Assembly (NCBI GenBank): GCA_902616715.1
Contig: CACMTR010000002.1
Location: 62,001-126,000 of the forward strand
Length of the DNA stretch: 64,000 bases
From: an uncultured SAR86 cluster bacterium
Lineage (GTDB): Bacteria > Pseudomonadota > Gammaproteobacteria > Magnimaribacterales > AG-339-G14
Direction: 5' to 3'
The translations under genes were made by a program, and so were the position numbers. The stretch's first letter is position 1, and each line of letters begins with the position of its first letter. Of this stretch, positions 19,867 through 28,916 are shown one piece after another. The notes under the pieces were generated by a model that searched no databases, was not told the DNA's origin, and was given only the letters and a program-made list of their open reading frames with translations.

Positions 19867-21278
19867 GACGAACAGGAAATTTCCAAATTTTTCCCCCACT
19901 CAGGCGACTCCTTGGCGTAATCGTCAAGACCTTTATGTTCTAGAAAAGGATTTTTCAGAATTTCTAATAGTTTGTTAACTTCTGAAAAATCTCCTTTTTC
20001 AGCTTTCTCGATAGCTTGTTGAGCCAGGTAATTTCTGAGAATAAATTTTGGATTATTTGCTTTAACTATTTCTTCGTGTTGATCCTTAGATATTTCCTCT
20101 AATTCAAACCTTGCTCTTAATTTTTCTTGGCAGTTAAATTTTTTATCTCCAAAAATAAAATCATTCAAATTCCTGAAAAAATTTGTGTAATCGAGTTTTT
20201 CTTCCTTCAAAAAATTTAAAGTCTCTTCGATCAATTCAAAATCTTTTGGATCTTTTTTTAAGAGTCCAAGTTTCCTTCTAAAGAGATCAATGAAATGAGT
20301 GTAAAAATAAGACTGATAATTTTCTAAAGATTTTTTAAGCTTTGCTTCACTTATTAATGGAGTCAACGCTGACGCGAGTGCCTGACAATTCCAAAGCCCA
20401 ATATTGGGTTGGTTGTTAAAAGAATATCGACCTTGATAATCTGAATGATTGCAAATGTAATCGGGTTGATAATTTTCTAAGAAGCCAAAAGGCCCAAAAT
20501 CAAAAGTCTCTCCTAAAATAGACATATTGTCTGTATTCATTACGCCATGTGCAAAGCCGACGCTTTGCCAAGCAGCAATGAGCTCTGCTGTTTTTTTTAC
20601 TACCGCTTCAAAAAATAATTCATTTTTATTTTCTAGCTCAACGTATTCAGGAAAGTATTCTTCGATGACATGATCAACCAATTCGGGTAAGAGGTTTTTT
20701 TTATCGTTGTGACACAAATATTCAAAGTTTCCAAAACGAATATGAGTACTTGCCGTTCTAACGATCATTGCCCCAGGTTCAGTAGTTTCTCTAAACACTG
20801 GTTCTTCGCCAGTGAATATAATCAAGGATCTTGACGAAGGAATCTTTAGGCCATGCATTGCTTCGCCACATAGGTACTCTCTAATAGAAGACCTAAGGAC
20901 GGCTCTTCCATCGCCAAATCTCGAATAAGGCGTTTTGCCTGCACCTTTTATATGAAGGTCTTTGAGACCTTCAGCAGTTTTTATTTGACCAAACAAGATT
21001 CCACGCCCGTCTCCTAATTGAGGTACCCAGTTTCCAAACTGATGTCCTGCATAAGCCATTGCTAAAGGCTCAGAGTTAGGCACAGAAACTTCGCCATTAA
21101 AAATTTTTATTAAATCCTTTGGGTCGATAGTTTCTAGTCCTAGTTCTTTGGCATGATCGTAATTAAAACTTACCAATTTAGCTTTGGGTAAGGGGCTCCA
21201 TCCTTGTTTGGTATAAAAGTCCTCGGATAAAGTTCCAAAAGAATTTTTAAAATTTATGTTCTCTAATTTTTCCATCAA
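19863..21278 (-). CDS. selO: Protein adenylyltransferase SelO (YdiU/UPF0061)
   Basis: AMAYAGHQFGNWVPQLGDGRGILFGQ, HIKGAGKTPYSRFGDGRAVLRSSIREYL, NTDNMSILGETFDFGPFGFL; C-terminal CSS. Confidence 0.95.
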   Translation of the reverse strand: MMEKLENINFKNSFGTLSEDFYTKQGWSPLPKAKLVSFNYDHAKELGLETIDPKDLIKIFNGEVSVPNSEPLAMAYAGHQFGNWVPQLGDGRGILFGQIKTAEGLKDLHIKGAGKTPYSRFGDGRAVLRSSIREYLCGEAMHGLKIPSSRSLIIFTGEEPVFRETTEPGAMIVRTASTHIRFGNFEYLCHNDKKNLLPELVDHVIEEYFPEYVELENKNELFFEAVVKKTAELIAAWQSVGFAHGVMNTDNMSILGETFDFGPFGFLENYQPDYICNHSDYQGRYSFNNQPNIGLWNCQALASALTPLISEAKLKKSLENYQSYFYTHFIDLFRRKLGLLKKDPKDFELIEETLNFLKEEKLDYTNFFRNLNDFIFGDKKFNCQEKLRARFELEEISKDQHEEIVKANNPKFILRNYLAQQAIEKAEKGDFSEVNKLLEILKNPFLEHKGLDDYAKESPEWGKNLEISCSS

Positions 21279-21740
21279 TTAATTATTTCTTCTCCAAATC
21301 CAAGGTGCAATAGGATTATTTTGTTTCCAAAGTCCTAAGTTTTTTAATCGAGCTCCATTTTGAAAACTATAGATTGTTTTATTTATTACGTACCTATCAT
21401 AAACCCAAGCACATCCTTGTTTAATCATTTCATAATTTAGATTTTTGTCATCTGTTAACAACCAACCTAGAGAACGACCGTAGTTATCTTGTCCATCAGA
21501 TTTAAATCTTAAACTAGAGTTTTCACGAATCAACTCAGATAGACATTTTTTTGAATTTGTTCCATAAGGTTGATCCATTTCAGGTGCATCGATTTCAGAG
21601 AGTCTAATTTTTATTTCAGTCCCTCGTGATTCAGCCGATACAGTATCTCCATCGATAATTCTTAAAATTTTTATTTCTTCTTCTGCAGAAAGCAGCAGCA
21701 TAGAAAAAAAAATGGGAAAAATAATTAAAAATTTGTTCAC
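21279..21740 (-). CDS. Secreted staphylococcal-nuclease-like (SNase) thermonuclease
   Basis: Signal peptide, RIIDGDTV, IRLSEIDAPE, DNYGRSLGWLL. Confidence 0.88.
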   Translation of the reverse strand: MNKFLIIFPIFFSMLLLSAEEEIKILRIIDGDTVSAESRGTEIKIRLSEIDAPEMDQPYGTNSKKCLSELIRENSSLRFKSDGQDNYGRSLGWLLTDDKNLNYEMIKQGCAWVYDRYVINKTIYSFQNGARLKNLGLWKQNNPIAPWIWRRNN

Positions 21741-21782
21741 AAAATCTTCGAATAATTGTCGTTTTATTTTTCTTATTTTAGT

Positions 21783-21797
21783 GGATAATAATTATCC
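21783..21797. promoter_or_regulatory. Candidate Fur box GGATAATAATTATCC
   Basis: Perfect 7-1-7 palindrome, 12 of 14 non-central positions match TGATAAT-n-ATTATCA; 31 bp upstream of 21828 ATG. Confidence 0.55.
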
Positions 21798-21827
21798 GTT
21801 TTTAATTTTTTCTAGGAGAGAACAAAA

Positions 21828-22514
21828 ATGAAAAAAACACTTTTAATTTTAACTTCATTTCTGGCAAGTTTTGTATTTGCAGCTCCAGCGATGAACGTTT
21901 TTACAATAAACACAGCAGATCCTATGGGATACATGGATTGGGCTAGAGCGAGTGCTCCAATTACCAGCCCACCATCGAACACAGCAAGCGCAGGCGTTTG
22001 CTTGCCAAGCGGTGGCTCTGAGGAATTTGGCGACATGTATTTTTACAGTTTGTATGACAGTCATGCTGATTCACTTAGCGGGACTTATTACGATCCCGAA
22101 ATTGTAGCTGAAATTGCAAAAATAGCTGATAAAAGAACTGTCTCTACGATAGATCATTATTCAGCATTAACACCAGTTGTTGCAGATGTTGAGGTAGGCA
22201 TGACGTACGCCAATTACAACATTAATGTTTATACCAGCACTCCGCAAAGATACATTCAAGAACTTGCGACCTATCAAGAAATTGCTCAGGTGAATGGTTT
22301 TGAAGATGTAACTTTGGGTGCATTTCAAATAAATACTGGCGATTACACTGGTCAACTTATGGTGGTTATTCAAGCACCGACTTCAGTTAGATTAGGTGAG
22401 TTTCTTGATGCAAGAGACCAAGACTGGAACATGGCTGCTGGTGCAAAATTTCCAAAGTTAAGAAAACTTAAAAGAGGCTTCATGATGACTTGTGAAGTTG
22501 TCTACGTAAGATAA
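21828..22514 (+). CDS. Uncharacterised secreted protein, two-domain alpha+beta barrel-like
   Basis: Signal peptide MKKTLLILTSFLASFVFAAPA; RBS AGGAGAG; two similar halves. Confidence 0.75.
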   Translation: MKKTLLILTSFLASFVFAAPAMNVFTINTADPMGYMDWARASAPITSPPSNTASAGVCLPSGGSEEFGDMYFYSLYDSHADSLSGTYYDPEIVAEIAKIADKRTVSTIDHYSALTPVVADVEVGMTYANYNINVYTSTPQRYIQELATYQEIAQVNGFEDVTLGAFQINTGDYTGQLMVVIQAPTSVRLGEFLDARDQDWNMAAGAKFPKLRKLKRGFMMTCEVVYVR

Positions 22515-22528
22515 TTTAAGGAGAAAAT

Positions 22529-23233
22529 ATGAAAAAAATATTACTAACATTGTTAATCTCAAACGGACTTGTCTTCGCTGATGATCACGGCATGGAAAAG
22601 GACACTTACTACGCTTTCTTTGGAATCGCTGCGAATAATCCTCCTGCGGTTGTTGCGGCCATGGATAAATTCAATGCGTCAGACTGCGGGCAAGCAAGTC
22701 CTTCTTCGGTGGCGTTAATGGGTGAGGCATTCAATGGCAATGAGCCTTCAACGCATACTTTTGTCGTTACTTATGAAGGCGCTGAAGAAATAGATGAAAC
22801 GCTATCGATCATAAATGCCTGTCCTGAATACGCTGAGTTTCTAACTGAAATGGCGGCAGTATCAGTTCCTACTGAGCAAATTTTAAACAAAGTTGTTTAT
22901 GAGGTTGGTGACTGGACTCAAGAGAGAGCCTTTGCAGTTTTTGAAATGAACGTTAGAAACGAAGCATCTTATTTAGAAGCTTACAAAAAGTTCACTGACG
23001 CTTCTGTAGCTAGTGGACTTCTTACAGGTGCTTTTGGAATACAAAGAGCAATTGCGAGTTCAGAATACACGCACTTTGCATTTATTGGTGCAGAGAATAT
23101 GACTGAGCTCATGGGTTTCATGGACTCTTTAGATATGGATAATCCAGATTTCGCAGAATTTCAAAATTCCGTTCGAAGAAATAGATCTATTGTCAGAAGA
23201 GGTATAGTCGTACCTATCAAAGGTTGGGACTAA
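22529..23233 (+). CDS. Uncharacterised secreted protein, two-domain alpha+beta barrel-like
   Basis: Signal peptide, RBS AAGGAG; internal repeat THTFVVTYEGAEE.. / THFAFIGAENMTE.. Confidence 0.75.
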   Translation: MKKILLTLLISNGLVFADDHGMEKDTYYAFFGIAANNPPAVVAAMDKFNASDCGQASPSSVALMGEAFNGNEPSTHTFVVTYEGAEEIDETLSIINACPEYAEFLTEMAAVSVPTEQILNKVVYEVGDWTQERAFAVFEMNVRNEASYLEAYKKFTDASVASGLLTGAFGIQRAIASSEYTHFAFIGAENMTELMGFMDSLDMDNPDFAEFQNSVRRNRSIVRRGIVVPIKGWD

Positions 23234-23244
23234 GAAAACTTAAT

Positions 23245-23276
23245 GAAAAAAAGGGAGCCAGTGGCTCCCTTTTTTA
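23245..23276 (+). terminator. Rho-independent terminator (possibly bidirectional)
   Basis: AGGGAGCC-AGT-GGCTCCCT with flanking A and T tracts, between convergent genes. Confidence 0.9.
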
Positions 23277-24161
23277 TTCGTCTTTAAGTTCTTCAGTTCC
23301 CTTGTTGAGCTCTCTACCTAGGACATTTATGCGTGTTTGCAAGGCAGTTACTTCTTTTACAGAAGCGTCTAATCTTTTTAAAACTCCGTCTGTGCTTTTA
23401 TCAAAACTATCAAATTGAGATTTAATTCTTCGCACAACTTCGGCTACTTTTGCTGCAGTTTCATTTAACTGTAAATAGTGATGCCCTATTCTAATGGTGT
23501 CTAAAAAAGCAGCTAACGTATTAGGTCCTTGAATTAATACTTTTTTTTCTGACAAGCAGTCCTGTCTTAAGTTTTCAATTTCATCGACAAGATCAATTAG
23601 TTTTTCAGAAGCAATATAAAGCACAGCATAGTTCGTAGTTGAATTTTGACGCAGGTATTTGCTTGCAATATCATCGGCATCTCTAAATATTGCCGTCCTC
23701 AAGTCTCTCAAAACGTTGGCTCTTAAATTCGCTTGGCCGGCTTCTTGGTATTGTTTGTACTGACCTGCGTAAAATTTCGAGTCGATTGGGATGGTAATTC
23801 CGTCTGCAGTTTTTACAGCGCAATCGACCCTGTCCTGATTTTCTGGGTTGATGTTCTCTTGGAATGCGTAACTACCATCGGGCAATATTTCTTTCACGAT
23901 GGATTCTAAACTCCATTCGCCTAGTCGTCCCGTCGTAACATTTCCACCTAAGAACCGATTTAATTCGTTAATTGGTGTTGTAACAGATGCAAGTTGGTTT
24001 TCAATATCGTTGAGATCTTTTGAAACCGAATCAATTTTATTTTCGAGTATTTCAGTTTGTCCTGAATCTTTTTGATCTTGATCTCTTAGACGAAGAAAAA
24101 TAAAAATCACCACTCCAAGCGTAAATAAAGATAAAACAAGAGTTAGTATAGAAAAGTCCAT
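23274..24161 (-). CDS. rmuC: DNA recombination protein RmuC family
   Basis: N-terminal TM and coiled coil; GRLGEWSLESIVKEILPDGSYAFQENI, IDSKFYAGQYKQY. Confidence 0.85.
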   Translation of the reverse strand: MDFSILTLVLSLFTLGVVIFIFLRLRDQDQKDSGQTEILENKIDSVSKDLNDIENQLASVTTPINELNRFLGGNVTTGRLGEWSLESIVKEILPDGSYAFQENINPENQDRVDCAVKTADGITIPIDSKFYAGQYKQYQEAGQANLRANVLRDLRTAIFRDADDIASKYLRQNSTTNYAVLYIASEKLIDLVDEIENLRQDCLSEKKVLIQGPNTLAAFLDTIRIGHHYLQLNETAAKVAEVVRRIKSQFDSFDKSTDGVLKRLDASVKEVTALQTRINVLGRELNKGTEELKDE

Positions 24162-24709
24162 TAATTTTTTACTTTAAAGACTAAAGACGACATCAATAAA
24201 ATCTGTATGCAAGCTATCAAAACCCAACCAGGTATTGAGATTCCTAAAAGACTCCAAACCACTTCGGCACAATTTCCATCGCCAATGAAGAGCATTCGCA
24301 AAGCGTCTTCAAAATATGAAAATTTTATTAAGTAGGCCAAGTCAGGCCCACAAGTGGGAATTTGATCGGCGGGGAGCGATTGTAAGTATAGATGTCGCGT
24401 GGCTGAGGCCGCTCCTCCTAGTGTGATAAAAGTTATGAAACCAAAATACCAGTTCAAACCTTGGTTATGAACTATTGCAATTAATGCCAAAAGAGCCACT
24501 AACGCGATGGCTATTCTTTGAACGATACACATTGGACAAGGTTCTAAACCTAATTGGTATTCCATGAAGAAAGCAAAAGCGATCAGATATACACAGGCTG
24601 AAAATATTGAACCAAGAATTCTTCTGCGCGTACCAAAGAAAAAAAATGCAATCTGGGTTAGAACTTTTGGCATAGGTCTAATAAACTTAATTAAATTATA
24701 ACGAATCAC
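24161..24709 (-). CDS. dsbB: Disulfide bond formation protein DsbB
   Basis: LEPCPMCIVQR, Cys pair in periplasmic loop (IPTCGPDL...GNCAEV), 4 TMs. Confidence 0.9.
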   Translation of the reverse strand: MIRYNLIKFIRPMPKVLTQIAFFFFGTRRRILGSIFSACVYLIAFAFFMEYQLGLEPCPMCIVQRIAIALVALLALIAIVHNQGLNWYFGFITFITLGGAASATRHLYLQSLPADQIPTCGPDLAYLIKFSYFEDALRMLFIGDGNCAEVVWSLLGISIPGWVLIACIQILLMSSLVFKVKN

Positions 24710-24724
24710 CTCTTAAATGTATTG

Positions 24725-27466
24725 ATGGCAAAACCCGAAAGCATTACTGACAACGACTCAGTTATTTTAGTGGATGGTTCATCTTATATTTATCGCGCTT
24801 ATCATGCGTTGCCGCCATTAACCACCTCGTCTGGCCAACCAACTGGCGCAGTGCGCGGAGTGACCACCATGGTGATGCGAATTTTAGAAGATCATCCTAA
24901 TAGTCCAGTCGGAATGATCTTTGACGCCAAGGGCGAGACTTTCCGAAATGAAATGTACAGTGAATATAAGGCCAATAGACCGCCGATGCCAGATGATTTA
25001 AGACCTCAAATTCAACCGATTCATGACATTTGCCGCGCTTTAGGATTGAAGCTTTTTATAGTCGATGGGGTAGAGGCAGATGACGTAATTGGCACCCTGG
25101 CAACTGAAGCTGAAAGCAAAGGCATCAAAACTGTTGTTTCAACAGGCGATAAAGACTTAGCCCAACTGGTGACTAAAAACATCACCTTGGTGAATACAAT
25201 GACCAATGAATTGCTTGATGAAGATCGAGTGATGAAAAAGTTTGGTGTTAGACCTGATCAAATTATCGATTACTTAGCTTTGGTTGGCGACACTTCGGAT
25301 AACATCCCAGGCGTTAATAAAGTGGGCCCAAAAACTGCTGTGAATTGGTTAAGCAAATATGACTCAGTAGAAAAGATTATTGAATCCGCAGATGAAATTA
25401 CAGGCAAGGTCGGCGAATATCTAAGAGAAGGCATTGAGCAACTTAAATTATCCAAGCAATTAACTACCATTAAAAAAGACGTCGCATTGGACTTTGGTAT
25501 TGAAGATCTTCAAGTTGAGCCAAGAGACGAGGCTAAAATTTTTGAATTATTTACCGAATTAGAATTTAAAACACTCATTAAAAGTAAAGTTGATAAATCG
25601 ACCCCAAAGGCAAAACCAACAGAGCTTCCAGAAGCTTTAAAAAAAGAAACTCCCAAACTAAAAGACATCAATGCGAGCTATCAATGCATCTTAAAAGAAT
25701 CAGAACTTGATGCTTTGATTGAAAAGTTGGGTAAAGCTAAATTGATTGCGCTCGACACAGAAACCGATGGCCTAGATTTCACGACTGCAGAATTAGTTGG
25801 TATTTCACTTTCTGCTAAAGAAGGCGAAGGAGCCTATATTCCCATCAGTCACGATTATGCTGAGGCACCTAAACAATTAAAAAAAGAATTGGTATTAAAA
25901 AAACTAAAGCCGTTGTTAGAGAAAGTACCGATTGTCGGGCAACACATAAAATTCGACCGAAACGTTCTCGCTCAACATGGCTTGGAACTCAATAATATTG
26001 GGAGCGATAGCATGCTGATGTCTTATGTTTTGGATTCAACTGCAACGCGTCACAACTTGGACGCCATGGCTAAATTTTATTTGAATTACGAAGCCACTAG
26101 CTACGAAGAAGTTGCTGGCAAGGGAGTGAAGCAAATCACTTTTAATAACGTTGATTTAGAAACCGCTACTCATTACGCTGCGGAAGATGCAGACATAACT
26201 TTGAGATGCCACAACGTTTTGCAAGAAAAATTGAGTAAAACCAAGTCTCTTGAAAAAGTTTTAGCGGATATTGACCTGCCTTTGATTCCGGTGTTATCAG
26301 ACGTTGAACAAAACGGAGCTTTAGTCAACGCAGATGAGTTGAAAATCCAGTCCAATAATCTTGGTCAGCGCATTAGTGGCCTTGAAGAAAAAGCTTTTAA
26401 AGAAGCGGGAAAAGAATTTAATTTAGCTTCCACCAAGGATTTAAGGGCCATCTTTTTTGACGAAATGGATCTGCCGGTCATCAAGAAAACTCCTGGCGGG
26501 CAGCCATCGACTGATGAATCGGTCTTACAAGACTTGGCAAGAGATTATGAACTGCCAAAAATATTATTGGAGCACAGAACTCTGGCTAAACTCAAAAGTA
26601 CTTATACAGACTCGCTGCCAGAACAAATTTCACCGGTGACTGGTAGAGTGCATACCTCTTATCACCAAGCGGTCACAACTACTGGAAGATTATCTTCCGC
26701 AGATCCAAATTTACAAAATATCCCAATTAAAACAGAAGAAGGCCGCATGATTCGTACAGCCTTTGTGGCACCCAAAGGATATAAATTGCTAGCAATTGAT
26801 TATTCCCAAATTGAATTAAGAATCATGGCACATCTCTCAGGCGACAAAAATATGATTTCAGCTTTTGAAAATGGGGAAGACATTCACTCTGCCACTGCGG
26901 CTGAAGTTTTTGCTGCACCTGGAAAAGAAGCCAGTGATGAGGATAGACGAAGCGCTAAGGCTATCAATTTTGGGCTGATCTATGGCATGTCAGCTTTTGG
27001 CTTAGGCAAAGCGCTTGGATTGCCTAGAACGGTAGCGCAAGATTACATTGACTCGTATTTTGCTAAATATCCTGGAGTCAAACTTTACATGGAACAAACC
27101 AAAGAACGGGCGCGTGAGAAAGGCTTTGTAGAAACAATTTTTGGCAGACGTTTGTATTTGCCAGGAATATATAGTGGACGCACACGTCAAGGTGCGGAGA
27201 GGGCAGCGATTAATGCGCCAATGCAAGGCACGGCAGCCGATATCATGAAACTCGCAATGATTTCCATACATGAGTGGGTACAAAAGGAAAAAGTTGATGC
27301 CAAAATGATCCTGCAAGTGCATGACGAGGTAATTTTAGAAGTCCCAGAAAAGGAAGTGGCTTCGGTGGAAGGCGAAGTTTCAAAACTGATGCAAAATGCA
27401 GCTTCTTTAAAAGTGCCACTAGAAGTGGAAAGCGGAATTGCCAATAATTGGGGCGAAGCTCATTAA
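24725..27466 (+). CDS. polA: DNA polymerase I
   Basis: 5' nuclease domain VDGSSYIYRAYHALPP, 3'-5' exonuclease LIALDTETDG, polymerase IDYSQIELRIMAHLSGD and LQVHDEVILE. Confidence 0.98.
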   Translation: MAKPESITDNDSVILVDGSSYIYRAYHALPPLTTSSGQPTGAVRGVTTMVMRILEDHPNSPVGMIFDAKGETFRNEMYSEYKANRPPMPDDLRPQIQPIHDICRALGLKLFIVDGVEADDVIGTLATEAESKGIKTVVSTGDKDLAQLVTKNITLVNTMTNELLDEDRVMKKFGVRPDQIIDYLALVGDTSDNIPGVNKVGPKTAVNWLSKYDSVEKIIESADEITGKVGEYLREGIEQLKLSKQLTTIKKDVALDFGIEDLQVEPRDEAKIFELFTELEFKTLIKSKVDKSTPKAKPTELPEALKKETPKLKDINASYQCILKESELDALIEKLGKAKLIALDTETDGLDFTTAELVGISLSAKEGEGAYIPISHDYAEAPKQLKKELVLKKLKPLLEKVPIVGQHIKFDRNVLAQHGLELNNIGSDSMLMSYVLDSTATRHNLDAMAKFYLNYEATSYEEVAGKGVKQITFNNVDLETATHYAAEDADITLRCHNVLQEKLSKTKSLEKVLADIDLPLIPVLSDVEQNGALVNADELKIQSNNLGQRISGLEEKAFKEAGKEFNLASTKDLRAIFFDEMDLPVIKKTPGGQPSTDESVLQDLARDYELPKILLEHRTLAKLKSTYTDSLPEQISPVTGRVHTSYHQAVTTTGRLSSADPNLQNIPIKTEEGRMIRTAFVAPKGYKLLAIDYSQIELRIMAHLSGDKNMISAFENGEDIHSATAAEVFAAPGKEASDEDRRSAKAINFGLIYGMSAFGLGKALGLPRTVAQDYIDSYFAKYPGVKLYMEQTKERAREKGFVETIFGRRLYLPGIYSGRTRQGAERAAINAPMQGTAADIMKLAMISIHEWVQKEKVDAKMILQVHDEVILEVPEKEVASVEGEVSKLMQNAASLKVPLEVESGIANNWGEAH

Positions 27467-27503
27467 CTTTTGAACTTTTTTAAAACTCTCTAGTCTAAAA
27501 AGC

Positions 27504-27582
27504 ATTCTCCTAAGAAATAAGGAAACTCTCTCCTTAAGCCCATTGATCTCCCCTTTTTAAATCAATGGGCGCTTAGAAGAAT
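27504..27582. repeat. Nested inverted-repeat element able to form a three-way junction
   Basis: Outer arms ATTCTCCTAAG(27504-27514)/CTTAGAAGAAT(27572-27582), 10/11 pairs; hairpin 1 TAAGGA/TCCTTA (27518-27523/27531-27536); hairpin 2 GCCCATTGAT/ATCAATGGGC (27538-27547/27561-27570). Confidence 0.7.
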
Positions 27583-27709
27583 CTTTATCTAACAATCTAA
27601 GTTCCAGGACTAACTCCACATATTCATCCCATCTTGTGTCTAGTGCTCGACAAGTATGTTTGGCGAACACAAACTCTCTGGCTTCTTTTAGGGTTTTAAT
27701 TTCTTTCAT
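27557..27709 (-). CDS. 50-aa hypothetical protein MKEIKTLKEAREFVFAKHTCRALDTRWDEYVELVLELRLLDKDSSKRPLI
   Basis: Continuous frame starting 8 nt after the stop of the 27718 ORF, same strand; stop lies in the loop of the downstream hairpin; below ORF track cutoff. Confidence 0.5.
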   Translation of the reverse strand: MKEIKTLKEAREFVFAKHTCRALDTRWDEYVELVLELRLLDKDSSKRPLI

Positions 27710-27717
27710 ATATTTTA

Positions 27718-28503
27718 TTAGTCATAGGGATTGATAATTTGAGGGCATTCATTGGTTTCAATCTTTGTTTTTGAAATATTCATTGTACTATTTGGGAAAA
27801 TCAAAGGAGTGTTCTTAGTTGTTATTTTTGTTTTAGGTGTGCATGGTTCATTCAGAGCTTTAATGACAGCGCCTTGAATAAAACCTTGAACAATAGCCCC
27901 AAAAATATCGGTAATAAATGAGTCATCTTGCTTCTTTTTCGAAATAACTTTTGAACTTAGTTTATTCGATGGATTATCATCTCTAAGGGGAAACCCGTAT
28001 TGCCATTGTCCGGAATATTTATCCCCATCCTTATACCACCTCGTGCCATACCCATCAGGTAAATTATTTTTCCACTCCCCGTCATAAGTTCCCCAATGGT
28101 CAGTTAAAATACCCTCCCCATGTTTCTTGTCATTCTGCCAATCGCCAATATATTTTTCTTTGGATGAAGTTGTTTCATAAATTCCTTTGCCGTGTCTTTT
28201 ATTATTTTTCCAATCACCAATGTAAGAATGCCCAGCTGAGACAAAATGCCCTCTTCCATGAAAAGTTTTATTATCTTTCCATTCTCCTACATAAAACCCT
28301 TCTTTATCTAAGCTAACATATTTTTCACCATAACAATTTTTCCAAATTTTAATGTCTTCACATTTAGGCAGTAATGAAAATATACCTTCTTCAACTCCTT
28401 TGACCTTCAACATATTTTTTGGTTTAGGAGAGAATGCATAAGAATAAGATTCAGCAAAAGAGCTCCCAACAAACAAAGCCAGAATTAGGAGTAGGTTTTT
28501 CAC
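27718..28503 (-). CDS. Secreted MORN-repeat protein
   Basis: Signal peptide then repeated GDWKNNKRHGKGIY / GDWQNDKKHGEGIL / GEWKNNLPDGYGTR MORN motifs. Confidence 0.85.
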   Translation of the reverse strand: MKNLLLILALFVGSSFAESYSYAFSPKPKNMLKVKGVEEGIFSLLPKCEDIKIWKNCYGEKYVSLDKEGFYVGEWKDNKTFHGRGHFVSAGHSYIGDWKNNKRHGKGIYETTSSKEKYIGDWQNDKKHGEGILTDHWGTYDGEWKNNLPDGYGTRWYKDGDKYSGQWQYGFPLRDDNPSNKLSSKVISKKKQDDSFITDIFGAIVQGFIQGAVIKALNEPCTPKTKITTKNTPLIFPNSTMNISKTKIETNECPQIINPYD

Positions 28504-28916
28504 TCTTCTACCTTATCAAATTCAGAATCGGGTTCAAGGATTGCTAGCTTTTGGAAGAATTGTTCTTTTAATTCTTTAACGCTTGTCGGATTCCCATAAT
28601 CAATAAATGCAATCTTACTAAGGATTTCTATTAACTCATTTTTTGTCTCACCAATTACGCATGGGAATTGATAATTTTTGTCTTGAATGTTTTTTGGGAG
28701 TTCATTGCGGTGTAGTACTTTTACATCGTAATGATTCTTTAGTTCTTTGATAAATGTTAACCATTCAAATCTCACAAAGAATTTATTATGAGAAATGTCA
28801 CATAGCTCGCACGCACTAGTTTTATTTAATAGATTTTTATTAATCCAATATTTAATTTCGTTCCATAGACCGCCGTCAGCATCGTAAATAAAATAAATTT
28901 TTTTAAGTTGTGTCAT
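28500..28916 (-). CDS. Conserved hypothetical protein with CxLCxxSH motif
   Basis: IYFIYDADGGLWNEIKYWINK...ACELCDISHNKF; overlaps downstream MORN gene by 4 nt. Confidence 0.7.
   Translation of the reverse strand: MTQLKKIYFIYDADGGLWNEIKYWINKNLLNKTSACELCDISHNKFFVRFEWLTFIKELKNHYDVKVLHRNELPKNIQDKNYQFPCVIGETKNELIEILSKIAFIDYGNPTSVKELKEQFFQKLAILEPDSEFDKVEE

Noticed and set aside
21279-21740. SNase-like nuclease next to RmuC as a possible defence system
   Set aside because: Both are common stand-alone genes on separate transcription units, with no accompanying defence genes
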